A stretch of 64,000 bases of DNA from SAR86 cluster bacterium (GTDB taxonomy: Bacteria > Pseudomonadota > Gammaproteobacteria > Magnimaribacterales > D2472): contig CP097973.1 of NCBI GenBank assembly GCA_023703655.1, positions 340,813 to 404,812 of the forward strand. The letters run 5' to 3'. Below the pieces are notes generated by a model, which was not told the origin of the DNA, searched no databases, and worked only from the letters and a program-made list of their open reading frames with translations. Below, in pieces: positions 7,754-17,154 of this stretch; within the stretch, counting starts at the first letter, position 1, and every line of letters starts with the position of its first letter. A program made the position numbers and the translations under genes.

Positions 7754-9029
7754 ACTAGCTCTAATCTCTGCACTGTTTTTTTCAGTATGTGGTTTATCTG
7801 ATTTGAGGTTAGAAATAAAAAAAGGAACGATTGATCCAATCAATATTGCTATATATGAGATTAATAATAAATCAAATATATCAAAAACTATAGGTGATGT
7901 GCTGAGAGGTGACTTGATAAGAACAGGAGAGTTCAAAATCATTGATGGAATTGAAATTGTGCAATTATTTGATGAAAAATCAGTTTTCAATTTCAAAGGT
8001 TGGAAAATGCTCAATCTAGATTATGTAGTGATTCCTGAGATTGATTTTCCAGATAACAGTTCTGTTAATTTACGATATAGAGTTTTTGATGTCGTTTTGG
8101 AAAAAGAAATTAGAGCATCGAAGATTTTTGGACTAAGATCAAACTTAAGGCAGATAGGACATTTTGCGAGTGATGGTATTTTTGAATCGATATTAGGTTT
8201 TCCAGGAGTTGCATCAACTAAAATTATGTATGTGAATTACTCCAATTTTAATGATGAGGAAACATATAAGTTATTTATATCTGATAGTGATGGATTTAAT
8301 AGGAAGTTGCTCTTACAAAGTCCATATCCAATTATTTCACCTGCATGGTCTCCGGATTCAAAGGAAGTGGCATACGTTTCTTTTGAAACTGGCAAAGCAA
8401 GCGTTTATATCCAAAATGTATCAACAGGAAGAAGAAATTTAGTTTTAAAAAAGAATACTCAAGTAAGTTCACCATCGTGGTCTCCAAATGGCAAATTCTT
8501 AGCTATTACAATTCATGAAGGTGGAAACCCTGAGATATATATTCTAAAGCTTAAAGATAAGTCACTCACGAGACTTACAAATCATTATTCCATAGATACT
8601 GAGGCAAATTGGTCTGCAAAGGGAAATAAGATTATGTTTACATCTAGTCGGTCTGGAACGCCTCAATTATATGAGATTAACCTTAGGAGCATCGGCAAAA
8701 ATCCAAAAAGAATAACTTATGAAGGTGACTATAACGCTCGTGGGAGCTACCTTCCAGATGGAAATGGATATGTATTTGTTCATAGGTCTTCTGAAGGAAA
8801 TTTTCATATCGCGTTAAAGTATAGAAGAGAAAGTTTTGCAAGGATTTTAACTGAAGCTCGACTCGATGAATCTCCAAGTGTTTCTCCTAATGGAAGTATG
8901 ATAGTCTATGCAGTATCAGAGGATGGTATTAATAAGTTGTCTATTTTAAATATTAATGGAGCTCAATTTGATTTACCATCATCTGAGGGAATGGTGAGGG
9001 AGCCGGCTTGGTCTGGCCTTGTAAGGTAA
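7746..9029 (+). CDS. tolB: Tol-Pal system beta-propeller protein TolB
   Basis: Periplasmic TolB, 427 residues: cleavable signal peptide (about residues 1-18), alpha/beta N-terminal domain, then a beta-propeller with repeated SPAWSPDSKEVAYVS, SPSWSPNGKFLAIT and EANWSAKGNKIMFTS blades (about residues 190-420). It binds Pal and TolA and helps maintain the outer membrane. Overlaps tolA by 8 bases; pal follows after 18. Confidence 0.97.
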   Translation: MNKLALISALFFSVCGLSDLRLEIKKGTIDPINIAIYEINNKSNISKTIGDVLRGDLIRTGEFKIIDGIEIVQLFDEKSVFNFKGWKMLNLDYVVIPEIDFPDNSSVNLRYRVFDVVLEKEIRASKIFGLRSNLRQIGHFASDGIFESILGFPGVASTKIMYVNYSNFNDEETYKLFISDSDGFNRKLLLQSPYPIISPAWSPDSKEVAYVSFETGKASVYIQNVSTGRRNLVLKKNTQVSSPSWSPNGKFLAITIHEGGNPEIYILKLKDKSLTRLTNHYSIDTEANWSAKGNKIMFTSSRSGTPQLYEINLRSIGKNPKRITYEGDYNARGSYLPDGNGYVFVHRSSEGNFHIALKYRRESFARILTEARLDESPSVSPNGSMIVYAVSEDGINKLSILNINGAQFDLPSSEGMVREPAWSGLVR

Positions 9030-9047
9030 ATATTTAAGGATGTAAAT

Positions 9048-9533
9048 ATGTTAAAAATCTCTACTAAATGTATGTATTTTCTTCAAGTTTCAATAATAGC
9101 TTTTATGTTGTCTGCATGTTCAAGCTTAAAAATCACTGATGAGATCGTCCCATCAGATGGTGTTCAAGGAATAACTATTTCAAAAAAATCAAAAGCCACA
9201 CAAAAAATTCTTGATTCAGCAACTATATATTTTGAGTACGATTCCTCTAGACTTTCATCTGAATCAATCAAGACTTTGAGAGATATCGTAGAGTTAATGA
9301 AAACAGATAAAGCTATGACATTATCGCTTCAAGGTCATGCTGATGAGAGAGGGACTCGAGAATATAATTTAGCATTGGGTCAAAGAAGGTCTGAATCAGT
9401 TTCTTCTTATTTAATTGCAAGTGGTCTCTCGAATTCTAGAATGGAAGCGATCAGTTATGGGGAAGAAAGACCATTAATTTTGGGATCAGATGAATCATCA
9501 TGGCAAAAGAATAGACGGGTAGAAATAAAATAA
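9048..9533 (+). CDS. pal: Peptidoglycan-associated lipoprotein Pal
   Basis: Outer-membrane lipoprotein with an N-terminal signal and lipobox LSAC (Cys near residue 24), then an OmpA-like peptidoglycan-binding domain: YFEYDSSRLS, LQGHADERGTREYNLALGQRR and an ending NRRVEIK. These bind diaminopimelate and anchor the outer membrane to the wall. Preceded by a clear AAGGA ribosome binding site. 161 residues, as usual for the family. Confidence 0.97.
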   Translation: MLKISTKCMYFLQVSIIAFMLSACSSLKITDEIVPSDGVQGITISKKSKATQKILDSATIYFEYDSSRLSSESIKTLRDIVELMKTDKAMTLSLQGHADERGTREYNLALGQRRSESVSSYLIASGLSNSRMEAISYGEERPLILGSDESSWQKNRRVEIK

Positions 9534-9539
9534 ATCGCT

Positions 9540-10142
9540 TTGTTTTTTAGAATCTTATTATTAATTTCCTGTATTCAATTTATTGACGCAAAAGATAATT
9601 CATCCGATATTCTTTTTTTGAAAATACAGCAGCTTGAAGATGAAATTGCTTCTTTAAGATCAGAATTAGAATCTCAGGCTTATCTTATTGATCAACTTTC
9701 CAATAGTAATGAGGATGTTACTGAAAATAATGAAAGCTCAAATCAGTTCACCCAAATTGATGATAAGATCAAAATTGATGGTATTTATGATCAGGCAATT
9801 CAGAGTTTAAATAAGCAAGATTATGCCGATGCTAAGGAAAAATTCAATTTTATTTACAAAAACTTTAGTAATAGTGAAAAAATTCCATTAAGCCTTTTTT
9901 GGATTGCAGAAATTTCTTTGTCAGAGACGAATATTAAAGAAGCTGAAAAAAATCTTATGCTTTTAATTCGTTTATACCCCAATCACTGGAGAACTCCATT
10001 AGCACATAAAAAGGTTGGGGATATTTTTTTGGCACAAGGCAATAAAAAGCTTGCTAGAGAGAAATACAATTATGTCGTAAACTCGTTTCCTGATGATAAT
10101 GCTGCATCTTTAGCCTTGCAGTTATTGGAAAATATGGAATAA
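9540..10142 (+). CDS. cpoB: Cell division coordinator CpoB (YbgF)
   Basis: Periplasmic last member of the Tol-Pal operon, 200 residues. A signal peptide (about residues 1-17) is followed by a coiled coil (KIQQLEDEIASLRSELES, about residues 28-45) that trimerises the protein, and a C-terminal TPR domain (residues 78-200). CpoB couples peptidoglycan synthesis by PBP1B with Tol-driven constriction. The start is TTG at 9540; the first ATG lies far inside. tRNA-Lys follows, as in Pseudomonas. Confidence 0.93.
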   Translation: MFFRILLLISCIQFIDAKDNSSDILFLKIQQLEDEIASLRSELESQAYLIDQLSNSNEDVTENNESSNQFTQIDDKIKIDGIYDQAIQSLNKQDYADAKEKFNFIYKNFSNSEKIPLSLFWIAEISLSETNIKEAEKNLMLLIRLYPNHWRTPLAHKKVGDIFLAQGNKKLAREKYNYVVNSFPDDNAASLALQLLENME

Positions 10143-10168
10143 TCCCCATTTCTTTATTATATCTAAGA

Positions 10169-10244
10169 GGGTCGCTAGCTCAGTTGGTAGAGCAGTTGGC
10201 TTTTAACCAATTGGTCACAGGTTCGAATCCTGTGCGACCCACCA
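10169..10244 (+). tRNA. tRNA-Lys (anticodon UUU)
   Basis: Complete 76-base cloverleaf. The acceptor arms GGGTCGC (10169-10175) and GCGACCC (10234-10240) pair perfectly, the D arm is GCTCAGTTGGTAGAGC, the anticodon loop is CTTTTAA with TTT at 10202-10204, and the T arm is ACAGGTTCGAATCCTGT. The CCA end is encoded at 10242-10244. A tRNA-Lys after cpoB is the conserved gammaproteobacterial position. Confidence 0.98.
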
Positions 10245-10267
10245 AGACTAGATGTTAAAATCATCAT

Positions 10268-11482
10268 ATGGACCACTTTTTTAAAAAATTTGGTTTTTCA
10301 AAAGCCTCAATCCTTTCGGGCATTTTTCTGGCTCTCATTCTTTGCTCGTGGTATAGCATTCGCTCAATAAGAAATGAAATGGCAGTACAAAATGTAGATT
10401 CTTTGCCATGGCTGCTAATGGCAGCAGCAATAGTTATGTTCTTAATGAACCCTATATATTCATGGGTTGCATCAAGAAGCAATCTAAAGAAAATTTTAAC
10501 AATGTCATACTCTTTCTTTATATTAAATATTATTGCTTTAATAGGTATTTTTGAATTTGATTTGTTAAGTAATGAAAACTTTTCAAAAATGTTTTACGTT
10601 TGGGCTAATATTTACTCTTTTTTTACTGTCTCAATTTTTTGGGTAATCATCATAAATATCTTTAAGCATGAGTCAAATAATTATTATGGAATTATTTCGG
10701 CAGGTGGATCTATTGGTGCTTTTGCAGGAGCAACAGCTACAAGGTATTTTGCTGAATCATTTAACGAAAATGGAATATTATTATTTGGACTCTTTGCAAT
10801 ATCAATGTTAATTTTTGCAACCTTTCTTGGGCTAAGAATAATAGACGAGTTCAACAAAGATAATCAAAATACTAATAAAACAGGTGGTGGAAGTCTTGAT
10901 TCTGTAAAAAATATATTTCTAGATAACCAAATTCGTAACATTGCAATTTTTATGCATCTTTGGCCAGCCTTGATGACTGTTCACTGGATTACGTCAATAG
11001 GCATTATTGATGATTGGACTTCAGATAGCAGTACAAGGATTAATTTTTTTGGACTGATAGACCAAATTCAAATTCCACTCACATTAATAATACAGTTATT
11101 TTTATTCAATTTTTTTCTAAAATCTTTTGGAGCTAAAAACATATTGATATCTTATGGGTTCATTTTTGTCATTGTTTATATCGGATACTTTTTCTTTCCA
11201 TCAATTATATTTGTTGCTATTGCAACAATTATGCTTAGAGTTTTTGAGTATGGTATAAGCAAACCAACACGAGAAGTTGTTTTTAGCAAACTAAATCAAA
11301 ACAATCGCACAAAATCAACAGTGATGGTAGAGACGTTTGTTGCAAGAGCAGGAGATTTATCTGGATCTGGATTTATTGCTGGAATGAAATATTTAACTCT
11401 TAGCTCATCTGTAGCACCACTTTTTGCAATTCCAATTGCGGGTGTTTTATCTTTCCTTGGGTATAAAATTACAAAAAAGTGA
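10268..11482 (+). CDS. ATP/ADP-translocase-like MFS membrane protein
   Basis: Integral membrane protein of 404 residues with about ten to twelve hydrophobic helices. Two segments recall the COG3202 (ATP/ADP translocase-like) branch of MFS proteins in free-living bacteria: YGIISAGGSIGAFAGATATR near residue 140 and KPTREVVFSKLNQ followed by VETFVARAGDLSGSG around residues 335-370. Those relatives have no proven substrate in most species. It starts 24 bases after tRNA-Lys and ends one base before the convergent bepA stop. Transporter fold is sure; nucleotide transport is only a possibility. Confidence 0.8.
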   Translation: MDHFFKKFGFSKASILSGIFLALILCSWYSIRSIRNEMAVQNVDSLPWLLMAAAIVMFLMNPIYSWVASRSNLKKILTMSYSFFILNIIALIGIFEFDLLSNENFSKMFYVWANIYSFFTVSIFWVIIINIFKHESNNYYGIISAGGSIGAFAGATATRYFAESFNENGILLFGLFAISMLIFATFLGLRIIDEFNKDNQNTNKTGGGSLDSVKNIFLDNQIRNIAIFMHLWPALMTVHWITSIGIIDDWTSDSSTRINFFGLIDQIQIPLTLIIQLFLFNFFLKSFGAKNILISYGFIFVIVYIGYFFFPSIIFVAIATIMLRVFEYGISKPTREVVFSKLNQNNRTKSTVMVETFVARAGDLSGSGFIAGMKYLTLSSSVAPLFAIPIAGVLSFLGYKITKK

Positions 11483-12907
11483 TTATGAATTTTTTTCTAA
11501 ACTTTTTATTTCATCCATCTTTGAAAAAATTGTTTCAGTAACCTGGAAATTATTTTCAACTTTGCTGAGCGCAAATTTCAATTCATTTAAGGCTCTATCA
11601 TATTGACCAAGCAAAATGAAATATTCGCCTTTGCTCAAGTGATAACCAATAATATTTTTTGCAGACCTTTGAATTTCTGATAGCAAAAACCATAAATCAG
11701 GATCATTATTTCTTTTGATAAGTTGATCACGCACAAGTTGCTCTGCAAAAAGAAACTCTCCCTTAAATTCAAGAACTTTTGCTTTAAGAACAGAGGCAGG
11801 AAAATTATTTGGAGCAAGTTTAAGTATCTCATCTACTATCGATAAAGCCCTATCTAAGTCTCCATCATTAAAAAATATTTCGGCTTCAATAACTTTAAGT
11901 GTGATATTTTTAGGAAAATTTTCTAATAAAGTGCTAAGTATGTTTTTTGCTTCAGAAAATTTTTGGTTTTTTGATAGTACTGTTACGTATGAGATTGCAT
12001 TTTGCACAGATGGATTTCTTGAATATTTTTGTTTAAAAAAAGCTTCACTATTTAAATTCGAATTATGATATTGAGCTTCAATCCTCCCCTTGATAAATTG
12101 AAAATCTGGTGAGTTTGTCTTTCCGCCTACAATGCCAACCTGATCTACTGCATTAAATGCATCACTTATTCTTGAGGAAGTGACTGGATGTGTTAATAAA
12201 AATTCAGGGGGAAGATCACCGGATAATTTTCTCAGCTTAGCCATATTTTCAAACATTTCCCCCATTGAGCGCGGATCATATCCTGCATTTATAAGATTAT
12301 TGAAACCGAATCTGTCAGCTTCTCTTTCAAAGATCCTGCTATACCTTAATTGCTCTTGTGCTAATGCAGCAGGCCCAGCAATAAATGCTCCTGGATTATT
12401 TGAAATGATTGCCAATGCAATACTTGAGATTAAAACTAATGCAGATGCTAGATTTGTATCTTGCCCTCTGAGAATTCCTCTTGCAAAATGTCTTTGGCTT
12501 ACATGAGCTAATTCATGAGCAATTACTGAAGCAAATTGAGCTTCATTTTCTGCATGTATAAATAACCCAGCATTGACTCCAATGACCCCTCCTGGTGCCG
12601 CAAAGGCATTGAGTGATCTATCATCAATTATCACCAATTTGAAATCACGATCCTGGACTAGAGATGTTTCTGAAATTTTATATATTAACAATTCAGTAAA
12701 TTCTTGAATAAGAGCGTCATTGACTAAAGGAGCCTGTGCATATATTTGTTTTAGAAATTGCGTACCAATCTGTTTTTCTTGCTCAAGAGAAACAACTCCG
12801 GAAACTCTATCTCCAATTGCTGGAATAGAATTTTTAATATCTTGAGAGTGCACATGACCAATCAAAAGACATGTAATAACGAAAAATTTATTAAACTTAA
12901 AACTCAT
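11483..12907 (-). CDS. bepA: Periplasmic M48 metalloprotease with TPR domain (BepA/YfgC)
   Basis: Exported zinc protease and chaperone that clears stalled or misassembled outer membrane proteins such as LptD. Signal peptide about residues 1-21, HELAH zinc motif at 131-135, third ligand in the FEREAD segment near residue 195, then TPR repeats from about residue 300 to the end. The 474-residue length fits BepA (487 in E. coli). Divergent from perM, which is also its neighbour in E. coli. Confidence 0.95.
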   Translation of the reverse strand: MSFKFNKFFVITCLLIGHVHSQDIKNSIPAIGDRVSGVVSLEQEKQIGTQFLKQIYAQAPLVNDALIQEFTELLIYKISETSLVQDRDFKLVIIDDRSLNAFAAPGGVIGVNAGLFIHAENEAQFASVIAHELAHVSQRHFARGILRGQDTNLASALVLISSIALAIISNNPGAFIAGPAALAQEQLRYSRIFEREADRFGFNNLINAGYDPRSMGEMFENMAKLRKLSGDLPPEFLLTHPVTSSRISDAFNAVDQVGIVGGKTNSPDFQFIKGRIEAQYHNSNLNSEAFFKQKYSRNPSVQNAISYVTVLSKNQKFSEAKNILSTLLENFPKNITLKVIEAEIFFNDGDLDRALSIVDEILKLAPNNFPASVLKAKVLEFKGEFLFAEQLVRDQLIKRNNDPDLWFLLSEIQRSAKNIIGYHLSKGEYFILLGQYDRALNELKFALSKVENNFQVTETIFSKMDEIKSLEKNS

Positions 12908-12971
12908 TTTTTAAATCAAAATTAACATCTTGAATAATAATACTTTAATATATGAAAATAAAATTTAAGAA

Positions 12972-14024
12972 ATGTTTGAAGATTTTAACAATTTGTTTAA
13001 AAGAGTTTTTTCTAATGAAGAAACAATTTTCTTTGCACTGTTACTATTAGTAGTAATTAGCCTTGTTTTTTTTATTGGTAATGTATTAACTCCTTTCATA
13101 ATAAGTATTATATTTGCTTATTTATTGGTTGGACTTCAGGTACGATTTGAAAACTTTGGGATGGCGGATTGGTTATCACTTACAATTACATATGGCTTAT
13201 TTATTTTAATTTTTGGTCTATTATTTTTATGGCTTGTGCCATTACTTGTTCAACAAATTCAAACTCTAGTTGTTGAATTACCTAATTGGTTTACATCCCT
13301 AAGACAATATATCGCTGCCATACCTACAATTTATCCAGATTTAGTTACCTCCGATCAAATTAGATCAATATTACAAAACCTTTCTAATCAGTTATCACAA
13401 ATCTCACAGGATTTTTTAAGCTATTCGATAGCAGGTATTCAAAATACTGTATCAATAACAATCAATCTCATTATGCTACCAATTTTAGTATTCTTTTTAT
13501 TATTCGACAGAAAGTCTGTAATAAATTCATTTTTGGCATTATTACCAAAAGATAGACCTATGTTATCTAATATTTGGGATGAAATGGATGATCAATTAAG
13601 TAATTACGTTCGAGGTAAGACTATCGAAATAATTATTGTAGGAGTTGTAGCTGCAATAATATTCTCTATATTTGGCCTGCCTTACACAGCATTATTATCT
13701 GTGATGGTTGGTTTCTCAGTCCTAATTCCTTTTTTAGGTGCAATAATTGCAACTATACCTGTGATGATAGTTGGCTTTTTTGAATTTGGGATATCATTTG
13801 AATTTTGGATGCTGTTTCTTTCATACACCATACTGCAAATGCTTGATGGGAATGTTTTAGTTCCAGTTTTATTTTCTGATGCAGTGAAATTACATCCTTT
13901 TTTTATAATCCTAGCGGTTTTCGTATTTGGTGGAATATTCGGCTTTTGGGGAGTCTTTTTTGCAATTCCAATGGCAACATTTATAAAAGCAGTTTGGAAC
14001 GCTTGGCCTTCCTCAACTAGCTAA
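12972..14024 (+). CDS. perM: AI-2E family transporter PerM
   Basis: Inner-membrane protein of 350 residues with seven to eight hydrophobic helices, of the AI-2 exporter/PerM family. A helix pair at residues 18-60, a soluble periplasmic part (about 85-150) and the C-terminal helices with LIPFLGAIIATIP (about residue 255) and FFIILAVFVFGGIFGFWGV in pieces near 315 are typical. The substrate of PerM is not known. The end overlaps the convergent bcp by 8 bases. Confidence 0.92.
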   Translation: MFEDFNNLFKRVFSNEETIFFALLLLVVISLVFFIGNVLTPFIISIIFAYLLVGLQVRFENFGMADWLSLTITYGLFILIFGLLFLWLVPLLVQQIQTLVVELPNWFTSLRQYIAAIPTIYPDLVTSDQIRSILQNLSNQLSQISQDFLSYSIAGIQNTVSITINLIMLPILVFFLLFDRKSVINSFLALLPKDRPMLSNIWDEMDDQLSNYVRGKTIEIIIVGVVAAIIFSIFGLPYTALLSVMVGFSVLIPFLGAIIATIPVMIVGFFEFGISFEFWMLFLSYTILQMLDGNVLVPVLFSDAVKLHPFFIILAVFVFGGIFGFWGVFFAIPMATFIKAVWNAWPSSTS

Positions 14025-14487
14025 TTTCTTCTACTGCAGAAAGCACTTCATCTACGTGTCCTTTAACTTTGACTTTTCTCCATTCTTTCACAACTTTTTG
14101 TTTTTTATCAATTAAAAAAGTACTTCTATCAACTCCCATATATTCTTTGCCATACATTGATTTCATCTGCATCACATCAAAAGCCTTGCACATTTTTTCA
14201 TCTGGATCTGATAATAAATCAAATGGAAATTCTTGTTTTGCTTTGAAATTCTCATGAGACTTCAATGAATCTCTTGAAACACCCAAAATATCAGTATCGA
14301 GACTTTGGAATTTTTTATAATTATCCCTGAAATCCTGACCTTCTAAAGTGCAGCCTGGAGTACTATCTTTGGGATAAAAATAAATTATAAGATTTCTTCC
14401 CTTAAAATCTTCGCTGCTGATTGTCTTGTCACCTGTTGCTTTAAGCTTAAATTTTGGTATCGTTTTATCTTTAAAACTCTTGGGCAT
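14017..14487 (-). CDS. bcp: Thioredoxin-dependent thiol peroxidase Bcp
   Basis: Peroxiredoxin that reduces hydrogen peroxide and organic peroxides. The peroxidatic Cys is C46 in DSTPGCTLEGQDF. The position five residues on, which is the resolving Cys in E. coli Bcp (C45/C50), is Gln here, so the enzyme probably works as a 1-Cys type or uses the later Cys in EKMCKAF. I start at the ATG at 14487, with AGGAG seven bases upstream, giving 156 residues; the longer frame to 14541 adds an unrelated tail. Divergent from dapA. Confidence 0.94.
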   Translation of the reverse strand: MPKSFKDKTIPKFKLKATGDKTISSEDFKGRNLIIYFYPKDSTPGCTLEGQDFRDNYKKFQSLDTDILGVSRDSLKSHENFKAKQEFPFDLLSDPDEKMCKAFDVMQMKSMYGKEYMGVDRSTFLIDKKQKVVKEWRKVKVKGHVDEVLSAVEEIS

Positions 14488-14535
14488 TTTATCTCCTATT
14501 ATGATTATTACTATTCTCAACATAAATAAAGCATC

Positions 14536-15426
14536 ATGCAAGATTTAAGTGGTAGTTTTGTAGCTTTAGTAACACCAATGTTTGAAAATGGTGATATTGA
14601 CTATGTCTCTCTTAAAAATCTTATAGACTGGCATTTTCACTCTGGAACCGATGGCATAGTGTCAGTTGGCACAACTGGAGAATCCGCGACTATCAATTTT
14701 AACGACCATCATGATGTTCTCAAAGAAACTCTGAATATGATTAATGGAAGAATGATCGCCGTCGCAGGAACTGGGGCTAATTCAACTGAAGAGGCAAAGG
14801 ACTTATCCCTCGAAGCTGAGAGGATAGGTTATAAATATTCACTTTCAGTGACTCCTTATTACAATAAACCCACTCAAAAAGGATTGATTGAACATTATGA
14901 ATACATCACTGGTAAATCAGAAATATCACAAATTCTCTACAATGTACCTTCAAGAACAGCATGTGATATGGAGCCATCAACAGTTGGCAAATTATCTGAA
15001 AATCCAAAAATAATTGGAATAAAAGAGGCTTTGAGTGATGTAAATAGATTTAAGGAGTTAATATCTATCTCAAAAAGTGTTTCTGATAAACATTTCAGCA
15101 TTTTGTCCGGAGACGATCCATCTTTTGTTGATTTTATGTCATTGGGAGCTCATGGAGTAATATCTGTTGCTGCAAATCTAATACCGAGTAAAATTAAAGA
15201 AATATGTGAGTTGTTGATGAATAATCATTACAAGCAAGCTAAAGAAATCGATGCAAATAACAGGAAGCTCTACGAACTTTTATTTGTTGAATCAAATCCA
15301 ATACCAATAAAATGGGCTCTTAGCGAATTAAAAATGATTCAAAATGGTATAAGATTGCCACTTACGAGCTTAAGCTCTGAATATCATGAGGAATTCTCAT
15401 CACTAATATCAAAGATCAGTAATTAA
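14536..15426 (+). CDS. dapA: 4-hydroxy-tetrahydrodipicolinate synthase
   Basis: Condenses pyruvate and aspartate semialdehyde, the first step to diaminopimelate and lysine. TIM barrel of 296 residues with the Schiff-base Lys at 163 (IIGIKEAL), Tyr135 and Arg140 in ILYNVPSRTA, and GTTGES at residues 45-50. The stop overlaps the bamC start by one base. The dapA-bamC-purC order is that of E. coli; gcvR, which sits between bcp and dapA there, is absent. Confidence 0.98.
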   Translation: MQDLSGSFVALVTPMFENGDIDYVSLKNLIDWHFHSGTDGIVSVGTTGESATINFNDHHDVLKETLNMINGRMIAVAGTGANSTEEAKDLSLEAERIGYKYSLSVTPYYNKPTQKGLIEHYEYITGKSEISQILYNVPSRTACDMEPSTVGKLSENPKIIGIKEALSDVNRFKELISISKSVSDKHFSILSGDDPSFVDFMSLGAHGVISVAANLIPSKIKEICELLMNNHYKQAKEIDANNRKLYELLFVESNPIPIKWALSELKMIQNGIRLPLTSLSSEYHEEFSSLISKISN

Positions 15427-16406
15427 TGAAAAATTTTATTATAGTTATTCTAAGCACCTTTTTTATTGGCTGTTCGTACATCAGTGGTCCAAATGGTTTA
15501 TTTCCAGATAATAGCGATGATTTTTTTAAAGAGGATCTTAGTGAGGATTTGATAACTGATGATAACGAAATCTCCAAAGATGATCACTATCCTGTTTTTG
15601 CAGTTGGTGAATTTCAGAAAGAAGCAATCGAAACACCTAAGCCAAGACAAATATTTTCCTCAAGCGAAAGTAAAGAGGTTCAATTAAGAAGGCTAGGGGA
15701 ACTTTTATGGGTATACGTCGAAGCCTTACCCTCAACAACTTGGCCAATAACAAAATCCTTTTTAGAGACTTCAGAGTATGATTTAGTAAATTTTAATCCA
15801 GAAATAGGCACGTTCTTGGTTAACTATGATGATGAGGTTGAGATGAAGGTAATTATTGAGCACGGCATAAAAGAATCATCGACTGAAATATTTCTTCAAT
15901 TTTTTGATGCCAATGACAGTCCACTCCAGGAACCAATTTGGATTACTAGATCTCAAGCAGAGCTAGAAAAACTTGTGGAGTATATCGCTGAATCTGTTGA
16001 TAGCTTTTCTGGAACATCACTCGCAGCTCAGTCTCTTAATGATAAAAAGAAGGCAGTTATTTTTAACTTGGATGATCAAACTGTGATTGAGCTTAATTTG
16101 GGATTCAATAGAGCATGGTCAGCAGTGTTAAGAGCATTAAATAATGGAGAAATCTTCATTACTGATAGAGATAGAGAAGAGGGTTATTTTTTGGTTTCAT
16201 TTGATGTTAAGGCAAATCAATCAAGTTGGTTTTCTTTTTTAAATTTTGCATCTGATGATAATGCAGTTGCACTAAAGGGAAAATCAGATTATAAAATAAT
16301 ACTTAAGACCATTGATAATAAAACAAGCATATCAGCTGAGAATCTTAATGAAGTTGATGGAAGTACCGAAGCCTTGTTATCAAAAATTAATGAGTTATTG
16401 AGCTAA
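15426..16406 (+). CDS. bamC: Outer membrane assembly lipoprotein BamC
   Basis: Accessory lipoprotein of the BAM complex that inserts beta-barrel proteins. Signal peptide with lipobox FIGC (Cys16), an unstructured acidic N-terminal region to about residue 60, then two helix-grip domains (about 80-190 and 205-325). Length 326 against 344 in E. coli. Identified mainly by context between dapA and purC together with lipoprotein signal and the domain layout. Confidence 0.9.
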   Translation: MKNFIIVILSTFFIGCSYISGPNGLFPDNSDDFFKEDLSEDLITDDNEISKDDHYPVFAVGEFQKEAIETPKPRQIFSSSESKEVQLRRLGELLWVYVEALPSTTWPITKSFLETSEYDLVNFNPEIGTFLVNYDDEVEMKVIIEHGIKESSTEIFLQFFDANDSPLQEPIWITRSQAELEKLVEYIAESVDSFSGTSLAAQSLNDKKKAVIFNLDDQTVIELNLGFNRAWSAVLRALNNGEIFITDRDREEGYFLVSFDVKANQSSWFSFLNFASDDNAVALKGKSDYKIILKTIDNKTSISAENLNEVDGSTEALLSKINELLS

Positions 16407-16408
16407 AT

Positions 16409-17128
16409 ATGGAAAAAATAAGTCAAATTACTACTGGTAAAGCTAAATCTCTATATACAACTAATGATGAACAATATTTAGTTATGGAGTTTAGGGACGA
16501 TACATCTGCATTTGATGGAAAGAAAACGGCTGCTCTTGAAAACAAAGGTAAAGTTAATAATCAGTTTAATGCTTTTATTATGGAATTTCTCTCCACAAAA
16601 GAAATAAATACTCATTTCATCAAGCTTTTATCAAATAATGAATCACTTGTTCGCAATCTTGATATGTTTCCAATAGAGTGTGTTGTTAGAAATCGAGCTA
16701 CCGGTTCATTGTGTAAAAGACTAGGTATAGAAGACGGCTACATACTTGAAACTCCACTTTTTGAGTTTTTTTTAAAAGATGATGATCTTGGAGATCCTCT
16801 CATTAATGACAATCACATCATTTCTTTTGGATGGGCAACCAAAGAAGAACTTGGTGTAATGCAGTCGATTACTCTAAAAGTAAATGAAATTCTTGTGGAT
16901 TTCTTTTCCGAGGCTAATCTTTTGCTAATAGACTTTAAGCTTGAATTTGGTAAATTCAAAGATCAAATTATGCTCGGAGATGAATTCACTCCTGATGGTT
17001 GTAGGCTTTGGGATAAAGATACGCTTAACAAAATGGATAAGGATCGATTTAGACAAGACCTTGGTAACGTCATAGAGACCTACGGTGAGGTTGCAGATAG
17101 GTTAGGCATGCAAATCAAACTTGACTAA
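16409..17128 (+). CDS. purC: SAICAR synthetase PurC
   Basis: Joins CAIR and aspartate in purine synthesis. 239 residues against 237 in E. coli, with VVRNRATGSLCKRLG near residue 92 and LLIDFKLEFGKF and the LGDEFTPDGCRLWD segment around residues 175-200. Its last bases carry the IscR operator and -35 box of the next operon. Confidence 0.98.
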   Translation: MEKISQITTGKAKSLYTTNDEQYLVMEFRDDTSAFDGKKTAALENKGKVNNQFNAFIMEFLSTKEINTHFIKLLSNNESLVRNLDMFPIECVVRNRATGSLCKRLGIEDGYILETPLFEFFLKDDDLGDPLINDNHIISFGWATKEELGVMQSITLKVNEILVDFFSEANLLLIDFKLEFGKFKDQIMLGDEFTPDGCRLWDKDTLNKMDKDRFRQDLGNVIETYGEVADRLGMQIKLD

Positions 17129-17148
17129 ATTACTCAAGTATTGATAAT
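17117..17148 (+). promoter_or_regulatory. iscR promoter with overlapping IscR operator
   Basis: Bases 17117-17141 match the known 25-base E. coli type 1 IscR site (ATASYYGACTRWWWYAGTCRRSTAT) at 23 of 25 positions by my hand count. Inside it TTGACT (17121-17126) is a -35 box, and GATAAT (17143-17148) a -10 box after 16 bases. This is the layout of the E. coli isc promoter, where [2Fe-2S]-IscR represses its own operon. The site overlaps the purC stop codon. The expected transcription start is at or next to the iscR GTG at 17155. Confidence 0.8.
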
Positions 17149-17154
17149 ACACAT

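Noticed and set aside
10245..10267. attachment site at the 3' end of tRNA-Lys
   Set aside because: No integrase follows and I found no second copy of the tRNA end downstream, so there is no evidence for an integrated element.
14488..14541. Longer bcp start at 14541
   Set aside because: AGGAG lies directly before ATG 14487, the extra 18 residues are not family-like, and the longer form would run into dapA.
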